Shown here piece after piece: positions 53,326-64,000 of a DNA stretch of 64,000 nt. Under the pieces are notes generated by a model. It saw only the letters and a list, made by a program, of their open reading frames with translations. It did not search any database and had not been told where the DNA came from. Position 1 is the first letter of the stretch. Every line of letters begins with the position of its first letter. Source of the stretch: Hydractinia symbiolongicarpus (lineage: Eukaryota; Cnidaria; Hydrozoa; Anthoathecata; Hydractiniidae); NCBI RefSeq assembly GCF_029227915.1, contig NC_079875.1, positions 24,312,001 through 24,376,000 of the forward strand. Direction: 5' to 3'. Both the position numbers and the translations under genes were made by a program.

Positions 53326-54059
53326 CAGCTTGCTGTTTTGTCACCTTATTATCAATCTTATAACGTTTTACCGTCACCCAGCAACTTAAATCGTTGGAAC
53401 ATTTGCACTGAATCCAGTTGTTCCTTGTGTAGAAAACTTTTATGCACAACAGCACATGTCTTAGGCTCTTGCGAGGTTGCCCTTACTCAAGGCTGATTTT
53501 CTTTCTGTTCTCTGTGAGCTCAAAAGATACCATTTGTTAAAGCAGGTAAATCCCTTCCACTAAGCATTGGACATTAAAACCGTGTAAAGTTGTTTTGCAA
53601 GATGTACTAACTGTTGATTCCACTGAAATGACAGATGAACGATCCTTCACGCCATATACCTCTTTTAGATCTCCCTGGATTGCCTTCACCACCAAAACTA
53701 GTCTCAGCTTTCGATTCTTCCAAGCTAAAGTTCAAGGATTTCCAAGCTGTCTTACATTCTCGTTGTTTTCGTTGCTTTGGTTTCCCTAACAAGCCTTTAC
53801 GTTCCCTATTAAAATCCCTAACTTTTACCTCCATGAGTGCTTTTTTTTACATCTGGATGTCTCGAAATTCTACCACTTGGGTTGAGCCTGAAAAGGCCCC
53901 AATCATTCCTGAAGTTTCTTCTGTTACAAATATGGAATGTAAGAAATCAAAAAACCCTGAGAAATCTTCCGCAAGTCACACAAAATCTTGTAAAATCAAA
54001 AAACCCAAAAAACTTGCTACGGAGAGAAACCTCCTTTTTTTAATTAAACTTTCCGTCTT

Positions 54060-54480
54060 AAAAGACTAGTTTTATCTGCATTGCGATGTAGTTACTCCTA
54101 TTCTCTTTTTCCTGTTTCTTACACAGATCCAGTTGACTGCCAGGAAAGACTGGTCGACACTGGGGAAGACCACTGACGGTGGGAAAGACCATAGATCGCG
54201 AAGGTTTTTCGGTTTTGGTGACTGAAGAGTGTGTGTTCTTCATTGGTTAGGATGGGTCATCAGTTACAATCTCGAGACGATTGATAACTCCTTCCAAAGA
54301 ATGGAGTGTGGCGGATTTCGAAGCATAAAAGTTGACTGGGTGGTGAGGTGAATTACTTGTTTAAGCTCGAGACGATATGTAATGGTTTTCTGGGTTGCCG
54401 CCGCTGGGTTCCAAGTCTACCTTTCTAAGGGGCGGTTTCTTGGTCAGCCCAAGCATTACGATACGATTTCTCAAGTGTTC
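54060..54480. repeat. About 400-bp repeat, inverted relative to 12.14-12.56 kb
   Basis: It includes the short imperfect tandem units (gactgccaggaaagactggt, cgacactggggaagaccact, gacggtgggaaagacc) and the string gttccaagtctacctttcta, all found in reverse complement at 12.2-12.5 kb. Confidence 0.6.
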
Positions 54481-54879
54481 ATGTCAAAGGTCAGAAAGCT
54501 TTTCTGTTTCCAGGTTTGCTGCTTTTTATTCTTTGTCACAACCTCTCTAAGGGCTGGGTTCCAAGTCTACCTCTCTTAGCCCTGGGCTCTGGGTTAGTAG
54601 GTAAAAGCAACAACGATACGATTTGCAGCTGTCGACTTTTCTTTTTCCAAAGTTTAACAAAAGTTATTGGTTTTGGCGGACAGTGTCAATGAATGTGGCT
54701 GGTGTCTTACAGGAGGCAGGGGATGCTTACTCAAAGGCCCGCACCAGATCCCAAGCATGAGTAAATTTCACCAATCCTCGTGTTTCCACATTCATAGGTG
54801 TTTGTTTCAGTACAGTTGAAATCCATTAACTTTCCGATTATCCCTGTAAAGGAGAGAATGCAGAAGTTCTCCAGCAGCA
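54481..54879. other. No gene seen within copy G
   Basis: A partial second copy of the string ctgggttccaagtctacct lies near 54555. Otherwise nothing recognised. Confidence 0.4.
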
Positions 54880-55588
54880 AACAAAACAACCTCAAAGTTG
54901 GGCAAAGCATTTGTAGGTGTTCTTCAAAGTTTGGCTGTTTCTAGAAGTCCAGTTGATCCCTCCCATTTTTGCGTGCTATGAAACATCATATCTCAGCTGC
55001 GAAGGGAAGTGCATTTAATATCTTTGCTCAGCACGAAGTCTTTTTAGTATTGGTATCAAGACATCAACCACTTGCAATTCATGTCATATTACCAGCTCCT
55101 CAGAAGTTATTGCACCATGCATCCAAATTTCTCTGTACCCTACGTTACAATCTTCCTTAGATAATTTCTTCGAAAGCGAGGAGTTGTCAGACACCAATGC
55201 CTACTTCTGTCATGTTTGCAACGCTCATCAAACTGCTCTAGTTAAAAAAGAGGTAGTGTCGTGCGGTTTCCATCTCATTTTACAGCTAAAACGTTTTGCC
55301 AGTGCCAACGGCCTTGTGTCAAAAATTGCCTCTCGTATTACTGCTTACCCTGGTACCCCTTCCATACCTTTTGCCGTAGATGGAGAAGTAAAATTTCGTA
55401 AAATATTTCAATTAAGGGCTATTATCAACCATTGCGGCAACTTAAATAATGGTCACTACACAACCATAGCCTTCGACCAAATGGTTCACAGGTGGATACA
55501 TTGCAACGATAGAGCAGTAATTTTCTGTGATGACCGCCTTATTAACAGTCACGAGTCATATTTTTTCTTTTTAGAAGAGCTGAGATAA
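54880..55588 (+). pseudogene. USP domain, copy G
   Basis: The N-terminal part (FLRAMKHHISAAKGSAFNIF) is broken. From 55184 the frame is open for 134 codons: SDTNAYFCHVCNAHQTALVK, HLILQLKRFASANGLVSKIA, NHCGNLNNGHYTTIAF, WIHCNDRAVIFCDD and SYFFFLEELR with stop. The His box and terminal Asp/Asn are intact, but the Cys box is missing. Closest to copy B. Confidence 0.75.
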
Positions 55589-56002
55589 GAATATTTTAAC
55601 CGGAATGAGTCAGCAAGGGGGCTTGACTACACTCAGTCTTGTCTTTGGAGAGTGACGACTCCACTTATTACCCCAGTCAACAATAAAACAAAATCAAATA
55701 AAAATTAAGTTAGCAAAGGGGTTTGATCATACTAGGTCTTGTCTTTGGAGAGTGACGACTCCACTTATTACCCCAGTTAAAAAAAAATAATAATAATAAA
55801 AAAAATATTAGCAGGGGGGGGGGGTTGATCACACATGATCTTGTCTTTGGAGAGTAACGACTCCACTTATTGCCTGAGTTTAAAACAAAGAATAGTACCG
55901 TTGAACAGAAAGTGGTCAAAGTTAATTTTAGGAAGATAGGGATGTATAGTTTCTGCTGATGACCGTCCGCGGACCTCTTCGAGGTGACCCAGCTAGACAT
56001 CC
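55589..56002 (+). other. 3' UTR units and stem-loop of copy G
   Basis: Three UTR repeat units (about 55610-55885) and the stem-loop (55940-56002, arms ggatgtatag and ctagacatcc with one mismatch). Right after the stem-loop the sequence turns into RT N-terminal coding sequence of copy E, so the distal UTR is missing. Confidence 0.65.
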
Positions 56003-57720
56003 ACGAACTTGGAGCGCTCTCAAGAATGCTGTTTTCCACAACCTGTTAGGATCTCACCCTTTGTCAGAGAGAATGGAAATTCTGGAATCCACAATTTACC
56101 ATCATTCTTCCCTTCTCTTTGGATTTAAGGCTCAACCCACACATGCCCCATCTGGTTTAAACAGACGTGCCTTACAGTTGGTCATGTCGTTGGTAAAAGA
56201 GAAAAATTCTCTTCTTCAACAACTGGAAAACGTGTCGGACTCAATGCAGAGGGAACATTTACAAACTTCGCTAGGCAATGTTAAATTAAAGTTAACAACA
56301 TTACGCCGGGGAGAACGGAACAGAAAAAAGCAATGGAAGATCCGCAATGCAAACTGTGCATTTGGTAAGAATCCTTATCAGGCTGGTAAAGATCTGCTGG
56401 ATCCCAAATGCTCTATTAGGCTTAATGTTCCTAAAGAATCCCTAGATGCCCACAAATCTTCCGTGTTAGTTGATCCCTTATATGAGATACCGCTTTCGAC
56501 TCTTCCTGGTTTGCCTAGTGCTCCCAACGTCACGTCTGCATTTGATTCCTCCAAGTTTAATTTCAAGGACTTTCAAACCATCCTTCATACTCGGCGGAAT
56601 GCATCGTCACCCGGATTGCACCAAATACCTTACACTGTTTACAAGAATTGTCCTCAAAGTGCGTCCTTTCTTTTCAACCTTTTCCAATCTTGTTTAAAGA
56701 ATTCCTACATTCCTGTTCAGTGGAGGGTCGCTTCAGAAGTTTATAACCCTAAAAACAAGCCTCCATCTCCATCATCCATTAAGGAGTTTCGGCCAATAGC
56801 TCTCCTCAATGTGGAAGGAAAACATTTTTTCAGTCTTGTGTCAAAGCGCCTAGAAAACCACATCATTCAGAAAAACCAATTTATTAACAAATCCATTCAA
56901 AAAGGATGTATGGAAAAAGTTCTTGGTTGCTGGGAGCATATGTCTCTTGTCTGGGCTGCTCTGAGAAACGCCGTCTAGAAAAAATGCACTATCTGCAATA
57001 TGGCTGGATGTGGCGAATGCGTATCCCATTATACCGCATAAACTCATTTTCATGGCCCTTCGTCGCTATGGTGTTTCAGAGTCTTGGTTAAGGCTTATTA
57101 ATGCCTACTATGGCAGCCTCTGGAGCAAGTCATTCTCTTTTACAACCTCATCCAGCTGGCACCAACACTTTAGAGGTATTTTTATTGGATGTACATTATC
57201 AATCATACTATTTTTGGCAGCTATAAATGTAATCATTGAGTATGTGTGCGCCTAAGAAGAGTTAAAAAGTTGTGTTCCGCTTGGCGATTCAGACCATCCT
57301 CCGGTTAAAGCCTTTATGGATGACATATTTTTAATGTCTTCAAGTGTCCCTCAAACTCAAAACTTGTTGGATCGTTGTGTAACAGCCCTTCATTGGGCTG
57401 GGATGGACTTTAGACGAAGCATTGTTATAGCTAATGGAAAAGTTTTAGATCAGTCTCCTTTTTGTGTCCTGCAAGAACCAATCCCATCTATTCACGCAAA
57501 CCCAGTTAAGTTTCTTGGCCGAACGATAAATTCAACATTGTCAGATTCAGCTGTTGTCCAACAGGTTATTGTTAACGCTGTAGAGCAAGTCAAACTCATA
57601 GATAAGTCTTCCCATAGAGGCATTCACAAAGTGTGGTTTTTGCATCATCTTCTAATTCCCCAAATACGATGGTCTTTTTTAATTTACGAAGTTCCGATAT
57701 CTCGTATTGTTTCACTATAA
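56003..57720 (+). pseudogene. RLE-type LINE reverse transcriptase, copy E
   Basis: The frame to 56978 carries an N-terminal helical region (LVMSLVKEKNSLLQQLENVS), then RT blocks: NASSPGLHQIPYTVYKNCP, VQWRVASEVYNPKNKPPSP, FRPIALLNVEGKHFFSLVS and NKSIQKGCMEKVLGCWEH. After a frameshift near 56978 it reads IWLDVANAYPIIPHKLIFMA (first catalytic Asp), FRGIFIGCTLSIILFLAAIN and, after a stop, KAFMDDIFLMSS (catalytic Asp pair). The WLDxANAYxxxPH block is typical of R2/R4/NeSL-like RTs and unlike CR1 or RTE. The thumb ends in KVWFLHHLLIPQIRWSFLIY, which joins the first residues of copy A. Confidence 0.8.
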
Positions 57721-58318
57721 CAAAAGTTTTCTTTCTTCATAAGAAAGTGGCTGAGACTCCATCACTCTATTGCTAACATAAGTTTGTATTCCGCTTCATC
57801 GCCATGCCCGTTACCTTTAAAAAGTCTATCCTCTGTACTAAAATCTGCTAAGATCAGCGGTCATCTTCTCCTCCGAGATTTGGCTGATCCTCCAGTCTCA
57901 GACTCTCCCCCAGACTTATAGGCTGGACACTGGAAGGAAGATCAAACAGTAGAATCAGCAGAGAGTCAACTCGAGTTCAAGAAAATACTTGGTTTCCACC
58001 AGTTTGGTAGAGCAGGCTTAGGACTGGTAAGCCATAAGAGTGTCCCAGCAATTGGTACCCATTCTTACCGCAAACTTGTATCAGATGTTGTGCAGGACAA
58101 TGAGGAAGACATCATTATGCTCAAGCCGTTCAGCTTCATGTCCAAGGTGACTGGACTAAATGGTGCTCGTTTATTAAATACGATCTTTCTTGGAAGAACC
58201 TACTGTCTCTGCCGCAAAGTTTATTTTCGTTTTGGATCGGCGCAACCTATGACACGCTTCCTTCTCCTACAAATCTTGTCAAGTGGGGAATTCTGAAATT
58301 AACATATCCTTAGCAGCA
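56003..58318 (+). mobile_element. RLE-class LINE, copy E (RT region, no RLE core or USP)
   Basis: It supplies the RT of the family. N-terminal sequence, RT domains and the thumb through the connecting region (ARLLNTIFLGR region, shifted frame) are present to about 58318, where the direct duplication begins. From 57190 to 57720 it is nearly identical to copy D. Frame breaks occur near 56978 and 57255 and later. Confidence 0.8.
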
Positions 58319-58479
58319 ATCTGTTCTGCGGGCGGTGGTCGCCTTGAATTGGTTGCAAGCATTAAAAAACGACCGATAATTCCGTTACCATTATCCAATT
58401 GGGATAGTATGAAAGCCATACTTTTAACTTAAGTTGAACCTGCTTTAAGGAAAAGAAATGTAATGATAATTAAAGACGG

Positions 58480-58690
58480 TTAACATGGCGAAGCTAAAGC
58501 AACCATTGTCACCTGTTGACCCTTCGAATTTTCTCTGGGCTCCTTGAACGTCAAATGCAATCTGATGGGAAAGTGGACTTTCAATTTAACACTCAGCAAG
58601 ATGTAGTATAGATTTTGTTTGTGGTTTTGGACGCACTTAGGGATTTTCCCCTGTGCGCCTCGGTAAATGTCGAAATGTAGGACATTTTAA
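58480..58690 (+). pseudogene. USP fragment of the copy A subfamily, decayed
   Basis: The reading MAKLKQPLSPVDPSNFLWA, then FQFNTQQ-like sequence, matches copy A (MAKLKQSLSPVDPSNFLWAL), with several stops. It ends at about 58690 where a UTR segment (gaaatatgggtcgaaaccta) begins. The same fragment lies in the right-hand duplication copy near 62885-63100. Confidence 0.7.
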
Positions 58691-58694
58691 CACT

Positions 58695-59010
58695 GCCACA
58701 GAAATATGGGTCGAAACCTACCTACCCTTGGTTAAAGTTCTGTTCATCTTTTCAAATGTGTTGTGTCCTTTTTATTTTTTTATATTTTTTTAATTAATTC
58801 CTTGCAAAAAGGGAGAATTGTGCTTTTAGAGGCATTTTCTCTAGAGGAGTACAACCTCTAGCTTATTTCCAAAGACCTAACAGGTTGAGTTCATCATTGC
58901 GGTGGCTTGCCACCTCTTTGTAAATTATTTTCTTCTCTTCCAAAGACCTAACAGGTTGAGTTCATCATTGCGGTGGCTTGCCATCTCTTTTGTAAATTAT
59001 TTTCTTTAGA
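58695..59010 (+). other. 3' UTR fragment of RLE/USP element with duplicated terminus
   Basis: Distal UTR including aagggagaattgtgctttta and the hairpin ggtggcttgccacc. The last 60-70 bp (from ccaaagacctaacaggttga to ttgtaaattattttctt) are present twice in tandem (about 58871-58935 and 58940-59008). Confidence 0.7.
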
Positions 59011-59729
59011 AAATAAAATATATAAAACAAAAATAGTAAACACTTTTATTATAACTACCAGGTTAAGTCACTTGAGATAGAAGTTGTGTAACTACTGATG
59101 ACCTGAGAGGGACCTTAGTTAAGGTGAACCCGCTCAACTTCTTAGTGCACCAGTTAGTTCAGTGAAAAGGTTCAAAGCTGTTGGTGTACTTTGTGGGATT
59201 GGGCACGTAGTAGTCATAATAAAAATAAAAATAAAAACAAATAAAAATTAAAAAATAGTAAAACATGAAAACAAATAAATTTACTTCCCTTGGTTCGTCG
59301 CTTGAACTGTATGTCATGGTATTGATAATCTTAAGATTGGAACGGCTGGTGGCTCTCCGTTAGTTTTTAGGATGTGTAGTTGGTAGCGCTCTACATATGT
59401 GTATTCCCAGTGGCAATGTCTATGAATACCTTGTTGTTTCGATTTTTTATCTTTGTCAATATATGCATGGTATTTATGGATTAGTCTTGGTATTCTAAGA
59501 ATTCATGATGTTGTGGTTGATACCGCTCCACTAGTACGTGTAAAATGTCGGAGGTAGCGCTTGTGTTAAGTTTCAGTCTTGAATACTACATTTGAGAATT
59601 TTATACTGTGTTCTCCTATTTTTCTTATGATATGTCTTTACTGGTTGTACACATTTATTTTCTTATTCTGATCAGTAGGTTTCACGTATTTCTTAGCATA
59701 TTTCTATAGCTATCTTGATTATTACCCCC
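59011..59729. other. No gene seen
   Basis: Mostly within the left duplication copy. A+T-rich with a simple aaaataaaaa stretch (59219-59260). Confidence 0.4.
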
Positions 59730-60425
59730 AGTCAAATTTAAACAAACAAAAAAGAAAAAAAATTATGCCGTTTAACTGTACTGTTTTTATCTTTGGAGAG
59801 TAACCATTCCTTTTATTAACCTAGTCACGCAAGATAGTACTGCGTAGGACAGATTGAAAGTTTAACGGATGGAAGAAATGTCTAGTTCCTGCTAAAGACT
59901 GTTCGCAGACCTCTTTTAGGGTGACCCAGCTAGACATTTTGGGTAGCTACTTTGATTCAGGAATATGGTTTGAAACCCTTGTACCTTTTCAGAAGTCCTG
60001 TCCTGCTTTTTGTTTGTTTGCTAAAGTTTTGTTTGTATGTGACAATTATCTCCTTGGAAAAAGGAAGAAATGTGTGTTTTTAGGTGAACATTCTTTAGAG
60101 GAGCAAAGTCTCTAAACCTTAGATCTAAGACTTAACTGGTCGAGTTTATCATTGTGCGTGTCGTTTTTATTTTTTATTTTTTAATTATTTCCTTGAAAAA
60201 GGGAGAATTATGCTCCTACAGGCATTTTCTGTAGAGGAGTATAACCCTTAGTTTGTTTCCAAAGACCTAACAGGTTGAGTTCATCATTTTTATGTTGTGT
60301 AGTGCTATGTAACTGTCAGTAGATGTTGTGATGTAATATTTATGGACGGTCTTTAGTTCTTGTAAAAAAGGGAGATCTCGTATTGAATAAAGATCTCTAG
60401 AGGGTGTAACCTCTACAATTCACGC
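59730..60425 (+). other. 3' UTR remnants of the RLE/USP family
   Basis: One diverged UTR unit (about 59760-59830), a stem-loop variant (59876-59939) and then two successive distal UTR ends (about 60050-60160 and 60175-60285), plus a short third piece with gatctctagagggtgtaacctctac near 60390. This shows repeated insertion or duplication of element 3' ends. Confidence 0.6.
59876..59939 (+). ncRNA. Conserved UTR stem-loop, most diverged copy
   Basis: Arms aaatgtctag and ctagacattt remain fully complementary although the loop region has changed (tgctaaagactgttcgcaga). Retained arms with changed loop sequence point to a structure rather than a coding constraint. Confidence 0.55.
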
Positions 60426-62746
60426 CGTGGCACTCAAACAAGTCCGTGTTGTCCTCCCAATCAACCTACGTATGATTAATAACGATAGCAATTTTGAAAG
60501 CTACAAGTTTCATGCTTTGCAGCGGAGAAAACGATTGTCGCATGGGAAGTCGCGTGTGTACTTTTTTTATTTATATATATATATATATATGTATTCAAAT
60601 ATACGCGGCCGGGTCCGGGATTTACGAGAATCTCTGCGTGTCCCTTTTCGAGCAATTAAGCAGCTTTCACTTGACTGCTGATCAAATATGATACTATTTT
60701 TTAAAAGTACAACTTGCAGAAAGAATTCAACTACAGTGATCCTCTTATGAATTTGACATACAGCAAACACAAAAACTCTAAATAGAAAGTAATGTTACAC
60801 AAAGAAAAACTGAAGCAAATTCGCCAACATATGACGAATGAACAACTCTACGAATATAATTGCCGACAATGTAAGGTGCTTCAAATTGGTTGTCGGCGCT
60901 TCTATTGTAATCTGGGAAAGTTTTATGATGCCATACGGTGATATAACGGTGGGAATTAAAGTTATTGCCAACGATTTGTCCATGTGGAAAACGCTTCACG
61001 ATCGATCATGTTATATCCTAGAACATCGTATGGTTACAAACTGGCTTTAAACGAAAGTATCGTTTTGTTAACTGCGTTCACCAATATTTTACTAAGAATA
61101 ACAATTATTTAAGAATACAAATTATTAGACTTAACAGTTCGAGTGTGATAATTTGCAAAATACATCGTTGTTCGCTGTTATCCGTACTTTTCTGCCTAGC
61201 ATTGACCAACTATGTTTTCAAATGATCTAGCGACAGACTGGAAACTTCCCATGTATTTTGTCGATGTATTTGATAAGGATCTACGATATGGATCATTAGC
61301 CAAGTTTTATTCGTTGCAGTCCATCACCTACTTTCATGCAATGAAGTTGCCTGCCATTTATACCACATTGGTGTCGGGTCGAGTTTTTAATTGTCTTTGC
61401 GCGTTATGTTTTTTTTCTATGGGCCTTCTCAAGACCTTGGCCTCCATTATAATCTGAATCCTCCTTTTTATCACCACTAATCAAGACCCTTTGCTTACAC
61501 ATGTCTCTTATAAATCCATATAACTAAGCCACTATTCGCCCCATCCAATTTTTATGAGCTTGCAAGACAGAGTGCATGCAGTTGTCAAAAAATATTTTTA
61601 TTATACTTTTAAGAAGGATGTTTCTAAATTTTAAAGGTAGTTAGTAACGAGTTTATTGGATTGTGACTGACAATATTTTCCCCTGTGGCTGACGATATTT
61701 TTTTTTTCGATATTTTTGCATTCCTTCTTTTGGGCGATTAAAGGTGCGTAATCACCCTGTTGGAAAAAATTTTTGAGGTGCCTATTTTATTGCAAAAATT
61801 AAAAGATATATATAAGAAAACATTATCCTGAAAATTTTATTGAAAACTGACAACCAGAACATGTTGAAATGTTTCATAGAAAAAACAACCTCACCCCAAT
61901 TTCTCTTCGCCTACAGAACCGATATTTCATTGCATTGTACGAATGTTTTCATAAATGTATCAACAAAAATCCAAACATGATAAATCCGATAAATCAATAA
62001 AAGTTTCTGTGTTATTCTTTTTTATTTAAACGTTTTAACTTACTGAAATCAGACTTCTTTGCAACACCGACCTTTTCTTGTTGTTGCTGTTTATGAAAAC
62101 AGCTTCGCCTCGCTAGCTGTCTTGCTTTTTGATTATTTTACTTTGTTCAAACAGTTACTGGTTTCCTTATGGAGACATTATCAGATCTAGACAATCGGGG
62201 TACTTAAATTTTTAGAATTCCCCCCTTTATGCTCTAAATTTCATTATCTCCATAGTGCTTCAACTATCTCTAACTATCACAATGAGCATTCTCCCCCGTT
62301 GGGTTTTTTTGCTTATAATATGCAATAATCCCGGTCATGCTAATAAAAAAGAAAGAGCATGATATGCATCATAATTAATAACCACGAGACAATGCTGTAA
62401 TTTCTTCTGTTTTGTTTTGTCTGGTCTCCAAAAACAATGGCGAATAGAATAAAGAGAAAATTAAGTCATTTCTTCTGTGCCTTTCCAATAGGAATTCTGT
62501 GATAAAATCTCTAGCCATTTTTTGATGCCATGTCTTGCAAAGAAAAAACAAGCCAAAAAACAGCGTAAACGAAGCGTACCATAACGGCGATTTTATCGAA
62601 CTACATCCCAGTACTCATTTAAAGTTAAGGCCGTTTGTTTACTACGGTTTCATACGAACATTTTGCGACGGCACGCTTATTAGACGGGAATAAGAGATCA
62701 ACAAGATCAATAATTCCATTTCTGGAAATAAATAAAAAATGTACAT
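60426..62746. other. No supported gene; spacer inside the 4.4-kb duplicated unit
   Basis: Short frames at 60427-60681, 60838-61050 and 61212-61457 have no recognisable motif or splice context. An (AT)n run lies at 60570-60592. The segment 61.4-62.6 kb is A+T-rich and empty. Confidence 0.45.
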
Positions 62747-64000
62747 GCCTTGAATTGGTTGCAAGCATTAAAAAACGACCGATAATTCCGTTACCATTAT
62801 CCAATTGGGATAGTATGAAAGCCATACTTTTAACTTAAGTTGAACCTGCTTTAAGGAAAAGAAATGTAATGATAATTAAAGACGGTTAACATGGCGAAGC
62901 TAAAGCAACCATTGTCACCTGTTGACCCTTCGAATTTTCTCTGGGCTCCTTGAACGTCAAATGCAATCTGATGGGAAAGTGGACTTTCAATTTAACACTC
63001 AGCAAGATGTAGTATAGATTTTGTTTGTGGTTTTGGACGCACTTAGGGATTTTCCCCTGTGCGCCTCGGTAAATGTCGAAATGTAGGACATTTTAACACT
63101 GCCACAGAAATATGGGTCGAAACCTACCTACCCTTGGTTAAAGTTCTGTTCATCTTTTCAAATGTGTTGTGTCCTTTTTATTTTTTTATATTTTTTTAAT
63201 TAATTCCTTGCAAAAAGGGAGAATTGTGCTTTTAGAGGCATTTTCTCTAGAGGAGTACAACCTCTAGCTTATTTCCAAAGACCTAACAGGTTGAGTTCAT
63301 CATTGCGGTGGCTTGCCACCTCTTTGTAAATTATTTTCTTCTCTTCCAAAGACCTAACAGGTTGAGTTCATCATTGCGGTGGCTTGCCATCTCTTTTGTA
63401 AATTATTTTCTTTAGAAAATAAAATATATAAAACAAAAATAGTAAACACTTTTATTATAACTACCAGGTTAAGTCACTTGAGAGAGAAGTTGTGTAACTA
63501 CTGATGACCTGAAAGGGACCTTAGTTAAGGTGAACCCGCTCAACTTCTTAGTGCACCAGTTAGTTCAGTGAAAAGGTTCAAAGCTGTTGGTGTACTTTGT
63601 GGGATTGGGCACGTAGTAGTCATAATAAAAATAAAAATAAAAACAAATAAAAATTAAAAAATAGTAAAACATGAAAACAAATAAATTTACTTCCCTTGGT
63701 TCGTCGCTTGAACTGTATGTCATGGTATTGATAATCTTAAGATTGGAACGGCTGGTGGCTCTCCGTTAGTTTTTAGGATGTGTAGTTGGTAGCGCTCTAC
63801 ATATGTGTATTCCCAGTGGCAATGTCTATGAATACCTTGTTGTTTCGATTTTTTATCTTTGTCAATATATGCATGGTATTTATGGATTAGTCTTGGTATT
63901 CTAAGAATTCATGATGTTGTGGTTGATACCGCTCCACTAGTACGTGTAAAATGTCGGAGGTAGCGCTTGTGTTAAGTTTCAGTCTTGAATACTACATTTG
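62747..64000 (+). repeat. Direct duplication, right copy (runs off the window)
   Basis: Near-identical to 58341-59594. The sequence just before 62747 differs from that before 58341, so 62747 is the real left edge of the duplication. The right edge lies beyond the window. It contains the same decayed USP fragment and UTR fragment. Confidence 0.85.

Larger units (their letters stand above)
53326..55588 (+). mobile_element. RLE-class LINE with USP, copy G (mosaic)
   Basis: Pieces in order: zinc-knuckle region (VLPSPSNLNRWNICTE, CSLCRKLLCTTAHVLGSC) at 53340-53500, an RT N-terminal piece (PGLPSPPKLVSAFDSSKLKF) at about 53660-53750, the RLE C-terminus with linker (FFYIWMSRNSTTW ... KIKKPKK) to 54065, an inserted repeat (54060-54480), unassigned sequence, and the USP second half (54880-55588). 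The order shows large internal deletions or template switching. Confidence 0.75.
58341..59594 (+). repeat. Direct duplication, left copy
   Basis: Starting at gccttgaattggttgcaagc this segment is repeated nearly base for base at 62747-64000 (offset 4,406). It includes a decayed USP fragment (58480-58690), an RLE/USP 3' UTR fragment with a duplicated end (58700-59010) and unassigned sequence. Only isolated differences were seen, such as gagatagaag versus gagagagaag. Confidence 0.85.

Noticed and set aside
61212-61457. 81-codon plus-strand frame as a gene
   Set aside because: No recognisable motif, no splice context and A+T-rich surroundings; could be chance.
58341-64000. Direct repeats of 1.25 kb as long terminal repeats of an LTR element
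   Set aside because: The repeat does not begin with TG, no primer-binding site or polypurine tract is visible beside it, and the interior has no gag-pol coding.

Overview
This is eukaryotic DNA with low G+C, spliceosomal introns (GTAAGT donors, polypyrimidine-AG acceptors), microsatellites and very dense transposable elements. The element mix (Penelope-like, CR1-like LINEs, Helitron2 with OTU, KDZ, RLE-type LINEs) and the scattered AGCTAGC-rich stretches suggest an invertebrate genome, most likely a cnidarian. That assignment is an inference; no ribosomal or housekeeping gene in the window fixes the taxon.

Layout. 0-2.1 kb: a Penelope-like element (minus strand). 2.8-11.4 kb: a 15-exon KDZ-type (Kyakuja-Dileera-Zisupton) transposase gene on the minus strand, reconstructed here exon by exon. 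It ends in a papain-like protease-like domain and is interrupted in one intron by a 5'-truncated retrotransposon (6.0-9.2 kb). That retrotransposon carries a restriction-like endonuclease (RLE) followed by a ubiquitin-specific protease (USP) domain. 12.6-14.35 kb: a second RLE/USP copy with an intact USP frame and a structured 3' UTR. 14.8-20.1 kb: LINE 3' fragments, a 310-bp fold-back palindrome, a CR1-like LINE, and two of the three loci of a GGCAAGG-type minisatellite. 20.7-24.0 kb: a nearly full-length CR1-like LINE with a PHD finger and a degenerate 2A-like motif. 24-29.6 kb: mostly empty, but with a clean three-exon gene of 118 codons (26.08-26.62 kb) and two MITEs. 29.6-37.4 kb: a Helitron2/Helentron copy with 144-bp tandem repeats at its 3' side, a PIF1-type helicase, a Rep domain, and an OTU protease behind a 2A-like motif. 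37.5-41.6 kb: a tRNA-like sequence, an (ATT)n tract, the third minisatellite locus, and three phase-matched small exons. 41.8-45.3 kb: a second, truncated Helitron2. 46.06-48.74 kb: a second copy of the PHD-type LINE family. 48.8-60.4 kb: a nest of truncated and rearranged RLE/USP copies on the plus strand. 58.3-64.0 kb: a direct duplication with 4,406-bp spacing that runs off the window.

The main unusual system is the RLE-class non-LTR retrotransposon family whose polyprotein ends in a USP-type deubiquitinase. Its 3' UTR holds tandem units and a stem-loop whose arms vary in a compensatory way. Three unrelated element classes here each carry a cysteine protease of a ubiquitin-directed or papain-like fold: USP in the RLE LINE, OTU in Helitron2, and a papain-like domain in KDZ. 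Nearly every autonomous element is broken by frameshifts, stops or deletions. The only candidate non-transposon genes are the 118-codon gene at 26 kb and, weakly, the small-exon cluster at 41 kb.
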